From: Trinickia terrae
GTDB lineage: Bacteria > Pseudomonadota > Gammaproteobacteria > Burkholderiales > Burkholderiaceae
Direction: 5' to 3'
NCBI RefSeq assembly: GCF_005144415.1
Contig: NZ_SWJE01000006.1
Location: forward strand, 209,557-273,556
Length of the DNA stretch: 64,000 bases
Both the position numbers and the translations under genes were made by a program. Below the pieces are notes generated by a model, which saw only the letters and a list, made by a program, of their open reading frames with translations, did no database searches and was not told where the DNA came from. Below are positions 52,579-60,873 of this stretch, piece after piece. The stretch's first letter is position 1. Each line of letters begins with the position of its first letter.

Positions 52579-54327
52579 ATGAGCAAGTCAGGCAATCAGC
52601 GGCAACTCGACACCCTGCTTCAGCAAGGCCTGGCCTTGCAGCAAAACGGCGCCTTGGCCGAAGCCGAGGAGCTGTACCGCGAAATCCTTGCGATCCGGCC
52701 CAAGCATTTCGAAGCGCTGCAGTTGCTCGGCGCGCTTTCGCTGCAGACGGGACGGCTCGACGACGGCATCGCGCTCCTGAAGAAAGCCGCCTCGATCAAC
52801 GGCATGCACGCGCCGATTCATTCGAACCTCGCTTTCGCGCTGAACGCCAGGCAGCAACACAAGGAAGCGCTCGCGAGCGCGAACCGGGCGCTCGCGCTGA
52901 TGCCGGATTTCGCCGATGCGCTGAACAATCGCGGCACGGCGCTCGGTGCGCTCGACGCGCCGGCCGAAGCGCTGGCGAGCTTCGACCGCGCGCTTGCGCT
53001 CAAGCCCGGGATGCCCGAAGCCTGGAACAACCGCAGCTGCGTGCTGCGCGACCTGGACCGTCCCGCGGAGGCGCTGACAAGCTGCGATCAGGCGATCGCG
53101 CTGCGCCCGAACTATGCCGAGGCATGGAGCAACCGCGGCAACGCCTTGAGCGATCTCAATCGGCCCCAGGAAGCCGAACAGAGCTACCAGCGGGCAATCG
53201 CAGCTCAGCAGGACCTCGCCGACGCCTGGAACAACCTGGGCCTCTCGCTCGTCGACATGAACCGCCATGCCGATGCGTTGTCGAGCTACGGCCGCGCGCT
53301 CGCGCTCAAGCCCGATTCCGTCGAAGGCCATTGGAACCGGGCGCTTTGCCTGCTGCAGATGGGCCGTCTCGACGAGGGATGGCAAGAGTACGAGTGGCGC
53401 TGGAAGCGCAATCGAACCAAGGCGAGCCAGCGTCCGTTCAAGGAGCCGCTGTGGCTCGGCGACGAACCGCTCGATGGCAAGACGATCCTGCTGCACGCCG
53501 AGCAGGGCCTCGGCGACACGCTGCAGTTCTGCCGCTACGCGCCGCTCGTCGCGCGACGCGGCGCGAAGGTGGTGCTCGAGGTGCAGCCCGAATTGATGCG
53601 GCTGCTCGCGCCGCTCGAAGGCGTCGCGCAACTCGTCGCGCAGGGCCAGCCGCTGCCGGCATTCGATTGCCACTGTCCGTTGTTGAGCCTGCCGCTTGCG
53701 TTCAAGACCAGCCTCGCGACCATTCCGGGCAAGGCGCCCTACTTGTTCGCCGATCCAGAAGCCGTCGGGCGCTGGGGCTCGCGCGTCGCGTCGGCGGCGG
53801 GCGTCGCTGCCTTGAAGGTGGGCCTCGTCTGGGCCGGCGGCAACCGGCCTCACGTCCCCGAGTTGCGCAAGAACGACGCGCGGCGCTCGATGGCCCTGGA
53901 GCGCCTGACGCCGCTGCTCGACGTACCGAACGTGCAGTTCTTCAGCTTGCAAAAAGGACCGCCGGCGTCACAACTGGCGGCGCTGAACGAGCGTCACGAA
54001 GCGAGCCGGCGCATCGACGCCCGGCGCATCGTCGACCTCACCGAAGATCTCACGGACTTCGCCGACACCGCCGCGCTCGTCGCGAATCTCGATCTCGTGA
54101 TTTCCGTCGACACCTCGACGGCCCACCTCGCCGGCGCGATCGGCAAGCCGGTCTGGATCCTGAATCGCCTCGACACCTGCTGGCGCTGGATGCTCGGACG
54201 CGACGACAGCCCCTGGTATCCCGGCGTCCGGCTCTTTCGCCAGCCGACGCTCGGCGATTGGGACAGCGTGATCGCTTCGGCGCGCGAGGCGCTGGCGGCG
54301 CTCGCAACCCAAGCCGCAGTGCCATAA
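52579..54327 (+). CDS. TPR-containing glycosyltransferase-like protein
   Basis: A 582-residue cytoplasmic protein. Residues 1-280 contain about seven tetratricopeptide repeats, including the repeated EALASFDRALALKP and AWNNLGLSL-type units. Residues 300-580 resemble the family 9/41-like transferase fold: LLHAEQGLGDTLQFCRYAPL, LKVGLVWAGGNRPH, DLVISVDTSTAHLAGAIGKP near the nucleotide-binding site and the final WYPGVRLFRQ. Related proteins are found near flagellin or protein glycosylation genes, but the acceptor is unknown. Near the start of aroG (33 bp). Confidence 0.85.
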   Translation: MSKSGNQRQLDTLLQQGLALQQNGALAEAEELYREILAIRPKHFEALQLLGALSLQTGRLDDGIALLKKAASINGMHAPIHSNLAFALNARQQHKEALASANRALALMPDFADALNNRGTALGALDAPAEALASFDRALALKPGMPEAWNNRSCVLRDLDRPAEALTSCDQAIALRPNYAEAWSNRGNALSDLNRPQEAEQSYQRAIAAQQDLADAWNNLGLSLVDMNRHADALSSYGRALALKPDSVEGHWNRALCLLQMGRLDEGWQEYEWRWKRNRTKASQRPFKEPLWLGDEPLDGKTILLHAEQGLGDTLQFCRYAPLVARRGAKVVLEVQPELMRLLAPLEGVAQLVAQGQPLPAFDCHCPLLSLPLAFKTSLATIPGKAPYLFADPEAVGRWGSRVASAAGVAALKVGLVWAGGNRPHVPELRKNDARRSMALERLTPLLDVPNVQFFSLQKGPPASQLAALNERHEASRRIDARRIVDLTEDLTDFADTAALVANLDLVISVDTSTAHLAGAIGKPVWILNRLDTCWRWMLGRDDSPWYPGVRLFRQPTLGDWDSVIASAREALAALATQAAVP

Positions 54328-54359
54328 TCCACGTCTGCCCCAAAAGCCTGGAGAAGATT

Positions 54360-55481
54360 TTGAGCCGCATCGACAACCCCGCACACGATCAGGAAGTCGG
54401 CGTCGCCGACTCGACCGAGGACACCACCCGCATCGACGACACCCGCATCGGAGCGGTCCGTCCGCTCATTTCCCCCGCGCTGCTGCTCGACGAGCTGCCC
54501 GCCGCGAAGCCGGTCCAGGACCTCGTCGAGAAGAGCCGCGCGGCCATCGCCGACATCCTCAAGGGCCGCGACGACCGGCTCCTGATCGTCGTCGGCCCCT
54601 GCTCGATCCACGACCACGGCCAGGCGATCGAATACGCGCACCGTCTCAAGCGCCAGGCCGACGCGCTGCGCGACGACCTGCTGATCGTGATGCGCGTCTA
54701 CTTCGAGAAGCCGCGCACGACGGTCGGCTGGAAGGGCTACATCAACGATCCGCGCCTCGACGGAAGCTTTCGCATCAACGAAGGGCTGCGCCGCGCGCGC
54801 GAGCTGCTGCTCGAGATCAACGCACTCGGCCTGCCGACCGCCACCGAGTTCCTCGACCTCCTGAGCCCGCAGTACATCGCGGACCTGATCGCCTGGGGCG
54901 CGATCGGCGCGCGCACCACCGAAAGCCAGAGCCACCGCCAGCTCGCCTCCGGCCTCTCCTGCCCGATCGGCTTCAAGAACGGCACCGACGGCGGCGTGCA
55001 GATCGCGGCGGACGCCATCGTTGCGGCGCGCGCGAGCCACGCGTTCATGGGCATGACGAAGATGGGCATGGCCGCGATCTTCGAGACGCGCGGCAATGAC
55101 GACTGCCACGTGATCCTGCGCGGCGGCAAGAAGGGGCCGAACTACGACGCGGCGTCGGTGGAGGAAAGCTGCGCCGCGCTGCGCGCGGCAAGCCTGCGCG
55201 AGCAGGTGATGGTCGACTGCTCGCACGCGAACTCGAACAAGTCGCATCAGCGCCAGATCGACGTCGCGCAGGATCTCGCGAACCAGCTCTCGGGCGGCGA
55301 GAAGCGGATCATTGGCGTGATGATCGAAAGCCATCTCGAGGAAGGCCGGCAGGACCTGAAGCCGGGTGTGCCGCTCAAGCACGGCGTGTCGATTACCGAC
55401 GCATGCCTCGGCTGGACGCAGACCGAGCCGGTGCTCGAAACGCTGGCGGCCGCGGTACGCACGCGCCGCGGCCTCCGATGA
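54360..55481 (+). CDS. aroG: 3-deoxy-7-phosphoheptulonate synthase (DAHP synthase, type I)
   Basis: A 373-residue type I DAHP synthase, the first step of the shikimate pathway, joining phosphoenolpyruvate and erythrose 4-phosphate. VVGPCSIHDHG (metal Cys), MRVYFEKPRTTVGWKG, GARTTESQSHR, GFKNGTDG and VDCSHANSNKSH are the catalytic and metal residues. The proposed start is TTG with GGAGAAGAT just upstream; no ATG lies in a sensible position. A longer in-frame reading through the upstream TPR gene is rejected. Feedback inhibition type cannot be told from the sequence. Confidence 0.92.
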   Translation: MSRIDNPAHDQEVGVADSTEDTTRIDDTRIGAVRPLISPALLLDELPAAKPVQDLVEKSRAAIADILKGRDDRLLIVVGPCSIHDHGQAIEYAHRLKRQADALRDDLLIVMRVYFEKPRTTVGWKGYINDPRLDGSFRINEGLRRARELLLEINALGLPTATEFLDLLSPQYIADLIAWGAIGARTTESQSHRQLASGLSCPIGFKNGTDGGVQIAADAIVAARASHAFMGMTKMGMAAIFETRGNDDCHVILRGGKKGPNYDAASVEESCAALRAASLREQVMVDCSHANSNKSHQRQIDVAQDLANQLSGGEKRIIGVMIESHLEEGRQDLKPGVPLKHGVSITDACLGWTQTEPVLETLAAAVRTRRGLR

Positions 55482-55553
55482 ATCGATAAGCACACGTTGA
55501 ACGAAACCACGGGCTGCGGACTTTCGAACAAGACCGCGGCCCGTTTTCATCCA

Positions 55554-56090
55554 TCACGCGACAGCCGGAAAATCCAGCGTCGTATCGTTCACGCGATTGA
55601 CGAGGTTCGTGAACGTGATGACGGTCACCGCGAGCAACGCCTCGATGATCTGCGTCTCCGTATAGCCGGCGGCGCGGACCGCAACGACCTCGGCGGCGTC
55701 GACCGTGCCGCTCGAACGGATCACCGCACGCACGAAGCGCACGAGCGCATCGCGCGGCGCCACGCCGGTCGCCTCGCCCGCGCGGATCTGCTTCATTTCC
55801 TCGGGCCTGAGGCCGGCCATCTTGCCGACCATCGTGTGCGCGGCGACACAATAGTCACAGCCCCCCACTTCGCTGACGGTCAGCTTGATCGCTTCGACAT
55901 CGGCCTTCGACAGGCTGCCGGAAGCCACCGCCGCATCGGCGGCCAGCATCGCCGACAGACCCGCCGGCGTATGCGTGCCGATCGTCGCATAGGCGTTCGG
56001 GACCTTGCCGGCGGCCTTCTTGATCTTCGCGAACACTTCCGCGGCAGCGCCTGTGGCGGCTTCGGGATTGACGGAATGAAAACGGGACAT
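55554..56090 (-). CDS. Carboxymuconolactone decarboxylase/AhpD-like protein
   Basis: A 178-residue protein of the AhpD-like superfamily. GGCDYCVAAHTMVGKM carries the CxxC redox pair plus a downstream His, and CMD-family helices surround it. Members include AhpD-type peroxidases; others lack known activity. GGAG lies before the ATG. An AraC-type regulator is divergent 114 bp away and may control it. A role in thiol-dependent peroxide reduction is inferred. Confidence 0.85.
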   Translation of the reverse strand: MSRFHSVNPEAATGAAAEVFAKIKKAAGKVPNAYATIGTHTPAGLSAMLAADAAVASGSLSKADVEAIKLTVSEVGGCDYCVAAHTMVGKMAGLRPEEMKQIRAGEATGVAPRDALVRFVRAVIRSSGTVDAAEVVAVRAAGYTETQIIEALLAVTVITFTNLVNRVNDTTLDFPAVA

Positions 56091-56204
56091 GATGGGCTCC
56101 TTGGTTGGGTGATGCGCCAGTTCGTCTGGCATGGCGTCACTTTAAGCGCGCACCCTGATCCTGTTAATATCCAAAAACCGCACATTTATGCTCGATCGTC
56201 TCAC

Positions 56205-57173
56205 ATGGATCTGCTGAGCCGCCTGCTTGCATTGCTGCCGGTCAATGGCCGGGTCGACGTGCGCTGCCACTTCGGCGCGCCCTGGGTCATCGACTATCCC
56301 GCCTCGCCGATGAGCGAAATCCCCTACCACGTGCTGCTCTCGGGCGAAGCGACGGTCGAAGACGGCACGGGCGCGCCGCAGCGCCTCGCGGCCGGCGACA
56401 TCGTGCTGTTTCCGGGCGGCGACCCGCACCGGCTGCACGACGGCAGCGGCAAGCGCGCGAGGCCGGTCGTCGTGCATCGGATAGGCGAGTTGCTCGTCAA
56501 CGAAAGCCAGGGCAAGGGCGAGCGCGCCGACGTCCTGTGCGGCTGCTTCCTGCTGCCCGGGATGCCCGACCGGCTGTTGCGCGATTACCTGCCGCAGCGG
56601 CTCGTGGTGCGCAGCTTGCCCGCGCCGGCGTCGTCCGCTGCCGGCGCCGGCGACGCTCCCACGCTCGCGAGCACGCGCCTCACGCGGCTGATTCAATTGA
56701 TGCGGGAAGAAGCGCTCGACGGCGCGCCGGCCAGCGCGGCGCTGATCAACCACCTGTCGGGCGCGCTGTTCGCGCTGACGCTACGCTTCGCGAGCGAGGC
56801 GCCCGAGCCGCCGCGCGGGCTGCTCGCGCTCGCACAGCGCTCGCGCCTGCAGCCGGCGCTCGCGGCGATGTTCGACGCGCCTGGCAAGCCGTGGACGCTC
56901 CCCGCGCTGGCCGAGCTCTGCCACATGTCGCGCGCGACGTTCGTGCGCCACTTCGACGATGCGCTCGGCCGCTCGGCCAACGACGTGCTGACCGAGATCC
57001 GCATGACGCTCGCCGCGCGCAAGCTCGCGCAGAGCGACGAGCCGGTCGCGGCGATCGGCGAGGCGGTCGGCTATCAATCGGAGGCTGCGTTCCAGCGGAC
57101 TTTCAAGCGGCACACGGGCGTGAGCCCGGCGCGCTGGCGCGCGGGGCAAGTGAAGCAGGCGCTGGGCGAGTGA
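56205..57173 (+). CDS. AraC-family regulator with cupin-type sensory domain
   Basis: A 322-residue regulator. The N-terminal half (residues 1-170) is a cupin_6-type domain with YHVLLSGEATVEDG and GDIVLFPGGDPHRLHDG. The C-terminal 100 residues form an AraC DNA-binding domain with LAELCHMSRATFVRHFDDAL and AIGEAVGYQSEAAFQRTFKR. It is divergent from the AhpD-like gene, a typical arrangement for this group, and the two probably form a redox- or substrate-responsive pair. Confidence 0.88.
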   Translation: MDLLSRLLALLPVNGRVDVRCHFGAPWVIDYPASPMSEIPYHVLLSGEATVEDGTGAPQRLAAGDIVLFPGGDPHRLHDGSGKRARPVVVHRIGELLVNESQGKGERADVLCGCFLLPGMPDRLLRDYLPQRLVVRSLPAPASSAAGAGDAPTLASTRLTRLIQLMREEALDGAPASAALINHLSGALFALTLRFASEAPEPPRGLLALAQRSRLQPALAAMFDAPGKPWTLPALAELCHMSRATFVRHFDDALGRSANDVLTEIRMTLAARKLAQSDEPVAAIGEAVGYQSEAAFQRTFKRHTGVSPARWRAGQVKQALGE

Positions 57174-57218
57174 GGCGGCTTCGCCGCTCACCGCCTGACG
57201 AACAGACGAACGCGAGCG

Positions 57219-58184
57219 TCACCCTCGCGCGGAGGGTCCGAACTTGCGCCGATACGCCGCCGGACTCGTCTGCGCAATGCGCCGGAAATGCCGGCGCAGC
57301 GATTCCTCCGACCCGAAGCCCGCCCGCTCGGCCACGCTCGACATCGGCAGCGGCGCGGCCGCCTCGAGCATGTCCTTGGCGAGCGCCACCCGCTCGCGAA
57401 TCAGCCACTCATAAGGACCGAGCCCTGTCGCCTCTTGAAACTGGCGCTGCAAGGTGCGCGGGCTCATCGCCGCGCGCTCGGCGAGCGACGCGAGGGTATG
57501 CGGCAAGGCCGGATGCGCTCGCACCCAGTCCATCAGCCTCGCGAGGCGCCCGCTGTCGCCGGGCGGCATCGGGCGCGGCACGAATTGCGCCTGGCCGCCT
57601 TCGCGATGCGGCGGCACGACGAGCCGCTGTGCGACGCGGTTTGCCACCGCGCTGCCGTGGTCGTTGCGCACGACGTGCAGCAGCATGTCGAGCCCGGCCG
57701 CCGAGCCGGCCGAAGTGACGACCTGCCCTTCGTCGACATAGAGCGCATCGGGCTCGACCTGCAGCGACGGATAGCGCTGCTGGAGCTTCTCCGCGTAGCG
57801 CCAGTGCGTCGTCACGCGCTTGCCGTCGAGCACGCCGGCCGCCGCCAGCACGAACACGCCCGAGCAGATCGAGCACAGCCGCGCGCCGCGCTCATGGGCG
57901 GCGCGCAGGCGGCGCAATAAAGGCTCGGGCGGCGTTTCATCGGGATCGCGCCAGCCGGGGATGACGATCGTCTGCGCGCGCTCGAGCAGCTTCAGCGTAT
58001 AAGGCGCCTGCATCGTGATGCCGCCCGCGGCGCGGATCGGGCCGGGCTCGGCCGCGCATGCGGCAAAGCGATACCAGTCGACCTCGAGCTCCGGACGCGG
58101 CAACGCAAACAGCTCGACCACGCAGCCGAATTCGAAAGTGCAGAGGCGGTCGTAGGCGAGCGCGGCGACGAGATGTTTTTGCAT
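57219..58184 (-). CDS. FtrA/GlxA-type transcriptional regulator
   Basis: A 321-residue protein with an N-terminal DJ-1/PfpI-like domain (residues 5-185; CSGVFVLAAAGVLDGKRVTTHW includes the nucleophile-like Cys region, written here as its halves) and a C-terminal AraC-type DNA-binding domain (about 210-310) with LASLAERAAMSPRTLQRQF and VAERAGFGSEESLRRHF. It resembles FtrA. It is divergent from a rhodanese gene 104 bp away, an arrangement seen repeatedly for this regulator type, so rhodanese is the likely target. Confidence 0.87.
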   Translation of the reverse strand: MQKHLVAALAYDRLCTFEFGCVVELFALPRPELEVDWYRFAACAAEPGPIRAAGGITMQAPYTLKLLERAQTIVIPGWRDPDETPPEPLLRRLRAAHERGARLCSICSGVFVLAAAGVLDGKRVTTHWRYAEKLQQRYPSLQVEPDALYVDEGQVVTSAGSAAGLDMLLHVVRNDHGSAVANRVAQRLVVPPHREGGQAQFVPRPMPPGDSGRLARLMDWVRAHPALPHTLASLAERAAMSPRTLQRQFQEATGLGPYEWLIRERVALAKDMLEAAAPLPMSSVAERAGFGSEESLRRHFRRIAQTSPAAYRRKFGPSARG

Positions 58185-58288
58185 GGCGCGATGTTACCGG
58201 AACTTGTCGATCGCGCCACTGCCGCATCGGACCTCCAATCGCGACAATCAAGGCTCCTGATGCATCGATCGATAAAAGGAGCACGACC

Positions 58289-58690
58289 TTGTCCGCCATC
58301 ACCGACATCGCCCCCGCCGACAGCAGCGCCGCCCTCGCCCACTTCCAGGCGGAGCTGCGTTTCGAAACCGATTGCGCCGACGTTCATCAAGCGCTCGCAT
58401 CGGGCGCTTGCGACTTCGTCCTGCTCGACGTGCGCAGCCCCGCGCTCTTCGCCCGCGGACACGTGGCCGGCGCGATCAACCTGCCGCACGGCAAGATCGT
58501 CGCGTCGAAGCTGCAGGACTTTCCGCCCGAGACCGTATTCGTCACTTACTGCGCGGGCCCGCACTGCAACGGCGCGACGCGCGGTGCGATCCGGCTCGCG
58601 CAATTGGGGCGGCCTGTGAAGGTGATGCCGGGCGGCATTACCGGCTGGATCGATGAAGGATTCGCGCTCGCAACGGCTGAAGCTGCCTGA
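58289..58690 (+). CDS. Rhodanese-like sulphurtransferase
   Basis: A 133-residue single-domain rhodanese. The active-site loop CAGPHCNGATRGA contains the catalytic cysteine, and LLDVRSPALFARGHVAGAIN is the N-terminal CH2A-like motif. It transfers sulphane sulphur to acceptors such as cyanide or thiols in the cytoplasm. The proposed start is TTG with AAAGGAGC just upstream, giving MSAITDIAP; no suitable ATG exists. Divergent from the FtrA-type regulator. Confidence 0.88.
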   Translation: MSAITDIAPADSSAALAHFQAELRFETDCADVHQALASGACDFVLLDVRSPALFARGHVAGAINLPHGKIVASKLQDFPPETVFVTYCAGPHCNGATRGAIRLAQLGRPVKVMPGGITGWIDEGFALATAEAA

Positions 58691-58803
58691 GAAAACGCAT
58701 TCGGCATTCGGCATGCTGCATCCGGCATTTGGTATACCGAATGGAATAGAGGCCGCGCAGCATTCGTTTATTCGGCGTACCCGATCTCACGGCGGGGCCA
58801 ACG

Positions 58804-59556
58804 ATGAAAACGCGGTTCCAATACTTCATGCCATTGCGCCGTGCGCCGTGGCTCGCGCTAGGCGTTGCGCTGCTGAGCGCGTGCGGTGGCGGCGGCGGCA
58901 ACTCGACGCCGTCGTCCGTTGCGATGTCCGGCACCGCCGCGACCGGCAGGGCGCTCTCGAACGCCGCGCTCGGCATCGTCTGCGCACAAGGCTCGGCGAG
59001 CGCAAGCACGAATGCAAACGGCGCCTTTCAGGCGACCGTAACCGGTAGCGCCCCATGTGTGATCACCGCGACATCGGGCAGCACCGTATTGCATTCGACC
59101 GCCTTCGCCGGCGGCACCTTCAACGTCACACCCGAAACGGACTTGCTGCTCGCGTACCTGGCCGCACAGCTCGGCACGACCGAAAGCGCCCTCGTCGCGG
59201 GCTTTCCCGGCAATGCGCACTTCGAGCAGACGCTCGCGAACGAGAGCGTCGTGCTGACCGCGCAGGCTGCCGTCGTCCAGGGGCTCGATACGCAGTACAA
59301 CGTCACGCTGACTGCGACGAATTTCCTGATCGCACCGTTTGCGGTCGGCCAGCCCGGCGCCGACCACGATCTCCAGACGCTGCGCTCGGCCGGCGCAATC
59401 GACGCGAACGGCGAGCCCGACGCCGTCGCGCTCTCGCTGATGGCGACGCTCGGCGCGCAGCATCCGCTGCCGCCGGCGCCTGGCACGTCGAGCGGCACCG
59501 GCAGTACCGGCACGACAGGCACAGGAACGGGAGGCAGCATGGGCGGCATGATGTGA
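58804..59556 (+). CDS. Hypothetical lipoprotein
   Basis: A 250-residue predicted lipoprotein: signal segment RAPWLALGVALLSAC with the lipobox LLSAC and a poly-Gly stretch after the cysteine. The mature region is low in charge and starts with a carboxypeptidase-regulatory-like beta domain (GTAATGRALSNAALGIV, TNANGAFQATVTG), then a helical part. The C-terminus is a low-complexity GTGSTGTTGTGTGGSMGG tail. No known family. Good ATG with ACGATG context; probably exported and membrane-attached. Function unknown. Confidence 0.75.
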   Translation: MKTRFQYFMPLRRAPWLALGVALLSACGGGGGNSTPSSVAMSGTAATGRALSNAALGIVCAQGSASASTNANGAFQATVTGSAPCVITATSGSTVLHSTAFAGGTFNVTPETDLLLAYLAAQLGTTESALVAGFPGNAHFEQTLANESVVLTAQAAVVQGLDTQYNVTLTATNFLIAPFAVGQPGADHDLQTLRSAGAIDANGEPDAVALSLMATLGAQHPLPPAPGTSSGTGSTGTTGTGTGGSMGGMM

Positions 59557-59673
59557 GATGACGCCCGTGCCGGACACACGCGCAAGGAGCAGCGGGGATT
59601 CGACAAGAAGGCCGCATCGGCTCACGCGAGGAGACCTCCCCACCAGCACCAGCACCAGCACCGGCCGCGGCCG

Positions 59674-60531
59674 TCAATCGAGCACGAGTTCGGCGAGCCG
59701 CCGGCCGAGCGCTTCGGTCGCGCGCGTCATCGGCGCGCGCAACTCGTTGCGCAAGAGACGCTGCGCAGCAAGCGCCGCTTTCACGGGCGCCGGATTCGGC
59801 TCCGAGCACAGCGCGCGCACGAGCGGCGCAAGCTCGTGATAAATCGCCCTACCTTCGACCAGCCGCCCTTCGGCCAGCGCGCGATACATCGCGACGAACC
59901 GCTCCGGCCGCACATGCGCCGAGGCCGCGATGGCCCCGCTGCCACCCATGCAAAGCGTGTTGAAGATATTCGCGTCATCACCGGCCAGCACTTGCAGGCG
60001 GCCGTCGAGGATCAGCGCGAGCGTCGTCTCGGTCGAGCCTGCACAGTCCTTGATCGCCTGGATCCGCGGATGCGCAGCGAGCGTGAGCAGCGTGTCGAGC
60101 TCGAGCCGCACGCCGGTACGGTACGGGATGTCGTAGAGCACGACCGGCTTCGTGCTCAGGTCGGCGAGCGCCGTGAAATGCTCGATCAGCCCCGCCTGCG
60201 ATGGCCGGATGTAGTACGGCGCGCTCACCAGGATCCCCGCCACCGGCAGCTCGTTGAGGCGCGCGACGCGCTCGAGCAAATGCGCCGTCTGGTTGCCCGC
60301 CACGCCGGCCAGCACCGGCAGCTCGCGCGCCGCCTCCAGAATCGTCGCGAGCACCGCGTCGCTTTCCGCCTCGCTCAAGGCGGCGGGCTCGCCCGTCGTG
60401 CCGAGCGCGACGAGGCCGGACACGCCCGCCTCCGCATAGCGCCCGACGAGCGTTCTCAACGCGGCGTGATCGACCGCTCCATCCGCGAACGGCGTGACGA
60501 GCGGCACCCAGATTCCCGAAAACATACCCAT
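59674..60531 (-). CDS. dapA: 4-hydroxy-tetrahydrodipicolinate synthase family protein
   Basis: A 285-residue TIM-barrel lyase/aldolase of the DapA family. GTTGEPAALSEAE (substrate-carboxylate loop), YDIPYRTG with the catalytic Tyr, and IKDCAG with the Schiff-base Lys are in order. DapA condenses pyruvate with aspartate semialdehyde in lysine synthesis, but the family also includes other pyruvate aldolases, so the exact reaction is not certain. Start MGMFSGIW has GAGGTGA upstream; longer readings are rejected. No lysine genes adjoin it. Confidence 0.85.
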   Translation of the reverse strand: MGMFSGIWVPLVTPFADGAVDHAALRTLVGRYAEAGVSGLVALGTTGEPAALSEAESDAVLATILEAARELPVLAGVAGNQTAHLLERVARLNELPVAGILVSAPYYIRPSQAGLIEHFTALADLSTKPVVLYDIPYRTGVRLELDTLLTLAAHPRIQAIKDCAGSTETTLALILDGRLQVLAGDDANIFNTLCMGGSGAIAASAHVRPERFVAMYRALAEGRLVEGRAIYHELAPLVRALCSEPNPAPVKAALAAQRLLRNELRAPMTRATEALGRRLAELVLD

Positions 60532-60811
60532 GACTTCACCTCGAAACGTGACCGAATCGAATCCGTCCAGCGTGTGCAGCGAGGGAGAACAGGGTGACGT
60601 AAAAGGCGCGCCTCGCAAACTGTTCCGCCGCACATCTGACGGAACAGCCTGCTCCGGTCAGATGAGCAGCTGTTTTTTGGCTTTGGAAACCGTGCGAGCG
60701 AACGCGGCGCAGAGCGAGGCGTCGGCGTGCGATTCGAGCGCGAGGGGGAGGGTTGCGATTTCCATCCGGGCGAGTGTACAGGGCCGACGGCCGCCAAGCC
60801 AAGCAATTTTC

Positions 60812-60839
60812 TTGACTTCTCAAAAAAGCAGCCTAATAT
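60812..60839 (+). promoter_or_regulatory. Sigma-70-type promoter of HTH-ATCase gene
   Basis: TTGACT (60812-60817) and TAATAT (60834-60839) are separated by 16 bp, close to the sigma-70 consensus. The candidate operator TACGC-N3-GCGTA begins at the last base of the -10 element. The ATG of the downstream gene lies at 60874. Confidence 0.7.
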
Positions 60840-60851
60840 ACGCAACGCGTA
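60839..60851. promoter_or_regulatory. Candidate operator 1 (TACGC-N3-GCGTA)
   Basis: TACGCAACGCGTA is a 5-3-5 perfect inverted repeat that starts at the -10 end and should cover the transcription start. The same TACGC-N3-GCGTA pattern occurs again at 61083-61095 inside the gene. Proposed binding site of the helix-turn-helix domain fused to the encoded enzyme; unproven. Confidence 0.55.
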
Positions 60852-60873
60852 CAAAAACCCGACGAGGCGAACG

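Noticed and set aside
53124..55481. 785-codon frame that would fuse a long N-terminus to DAHP synthase
   Set aside because: Its first 410 codons lie out of frame over the TPR gene and read as low-complexity Arg/Ala; the synthase starts at the TTG near 54360.
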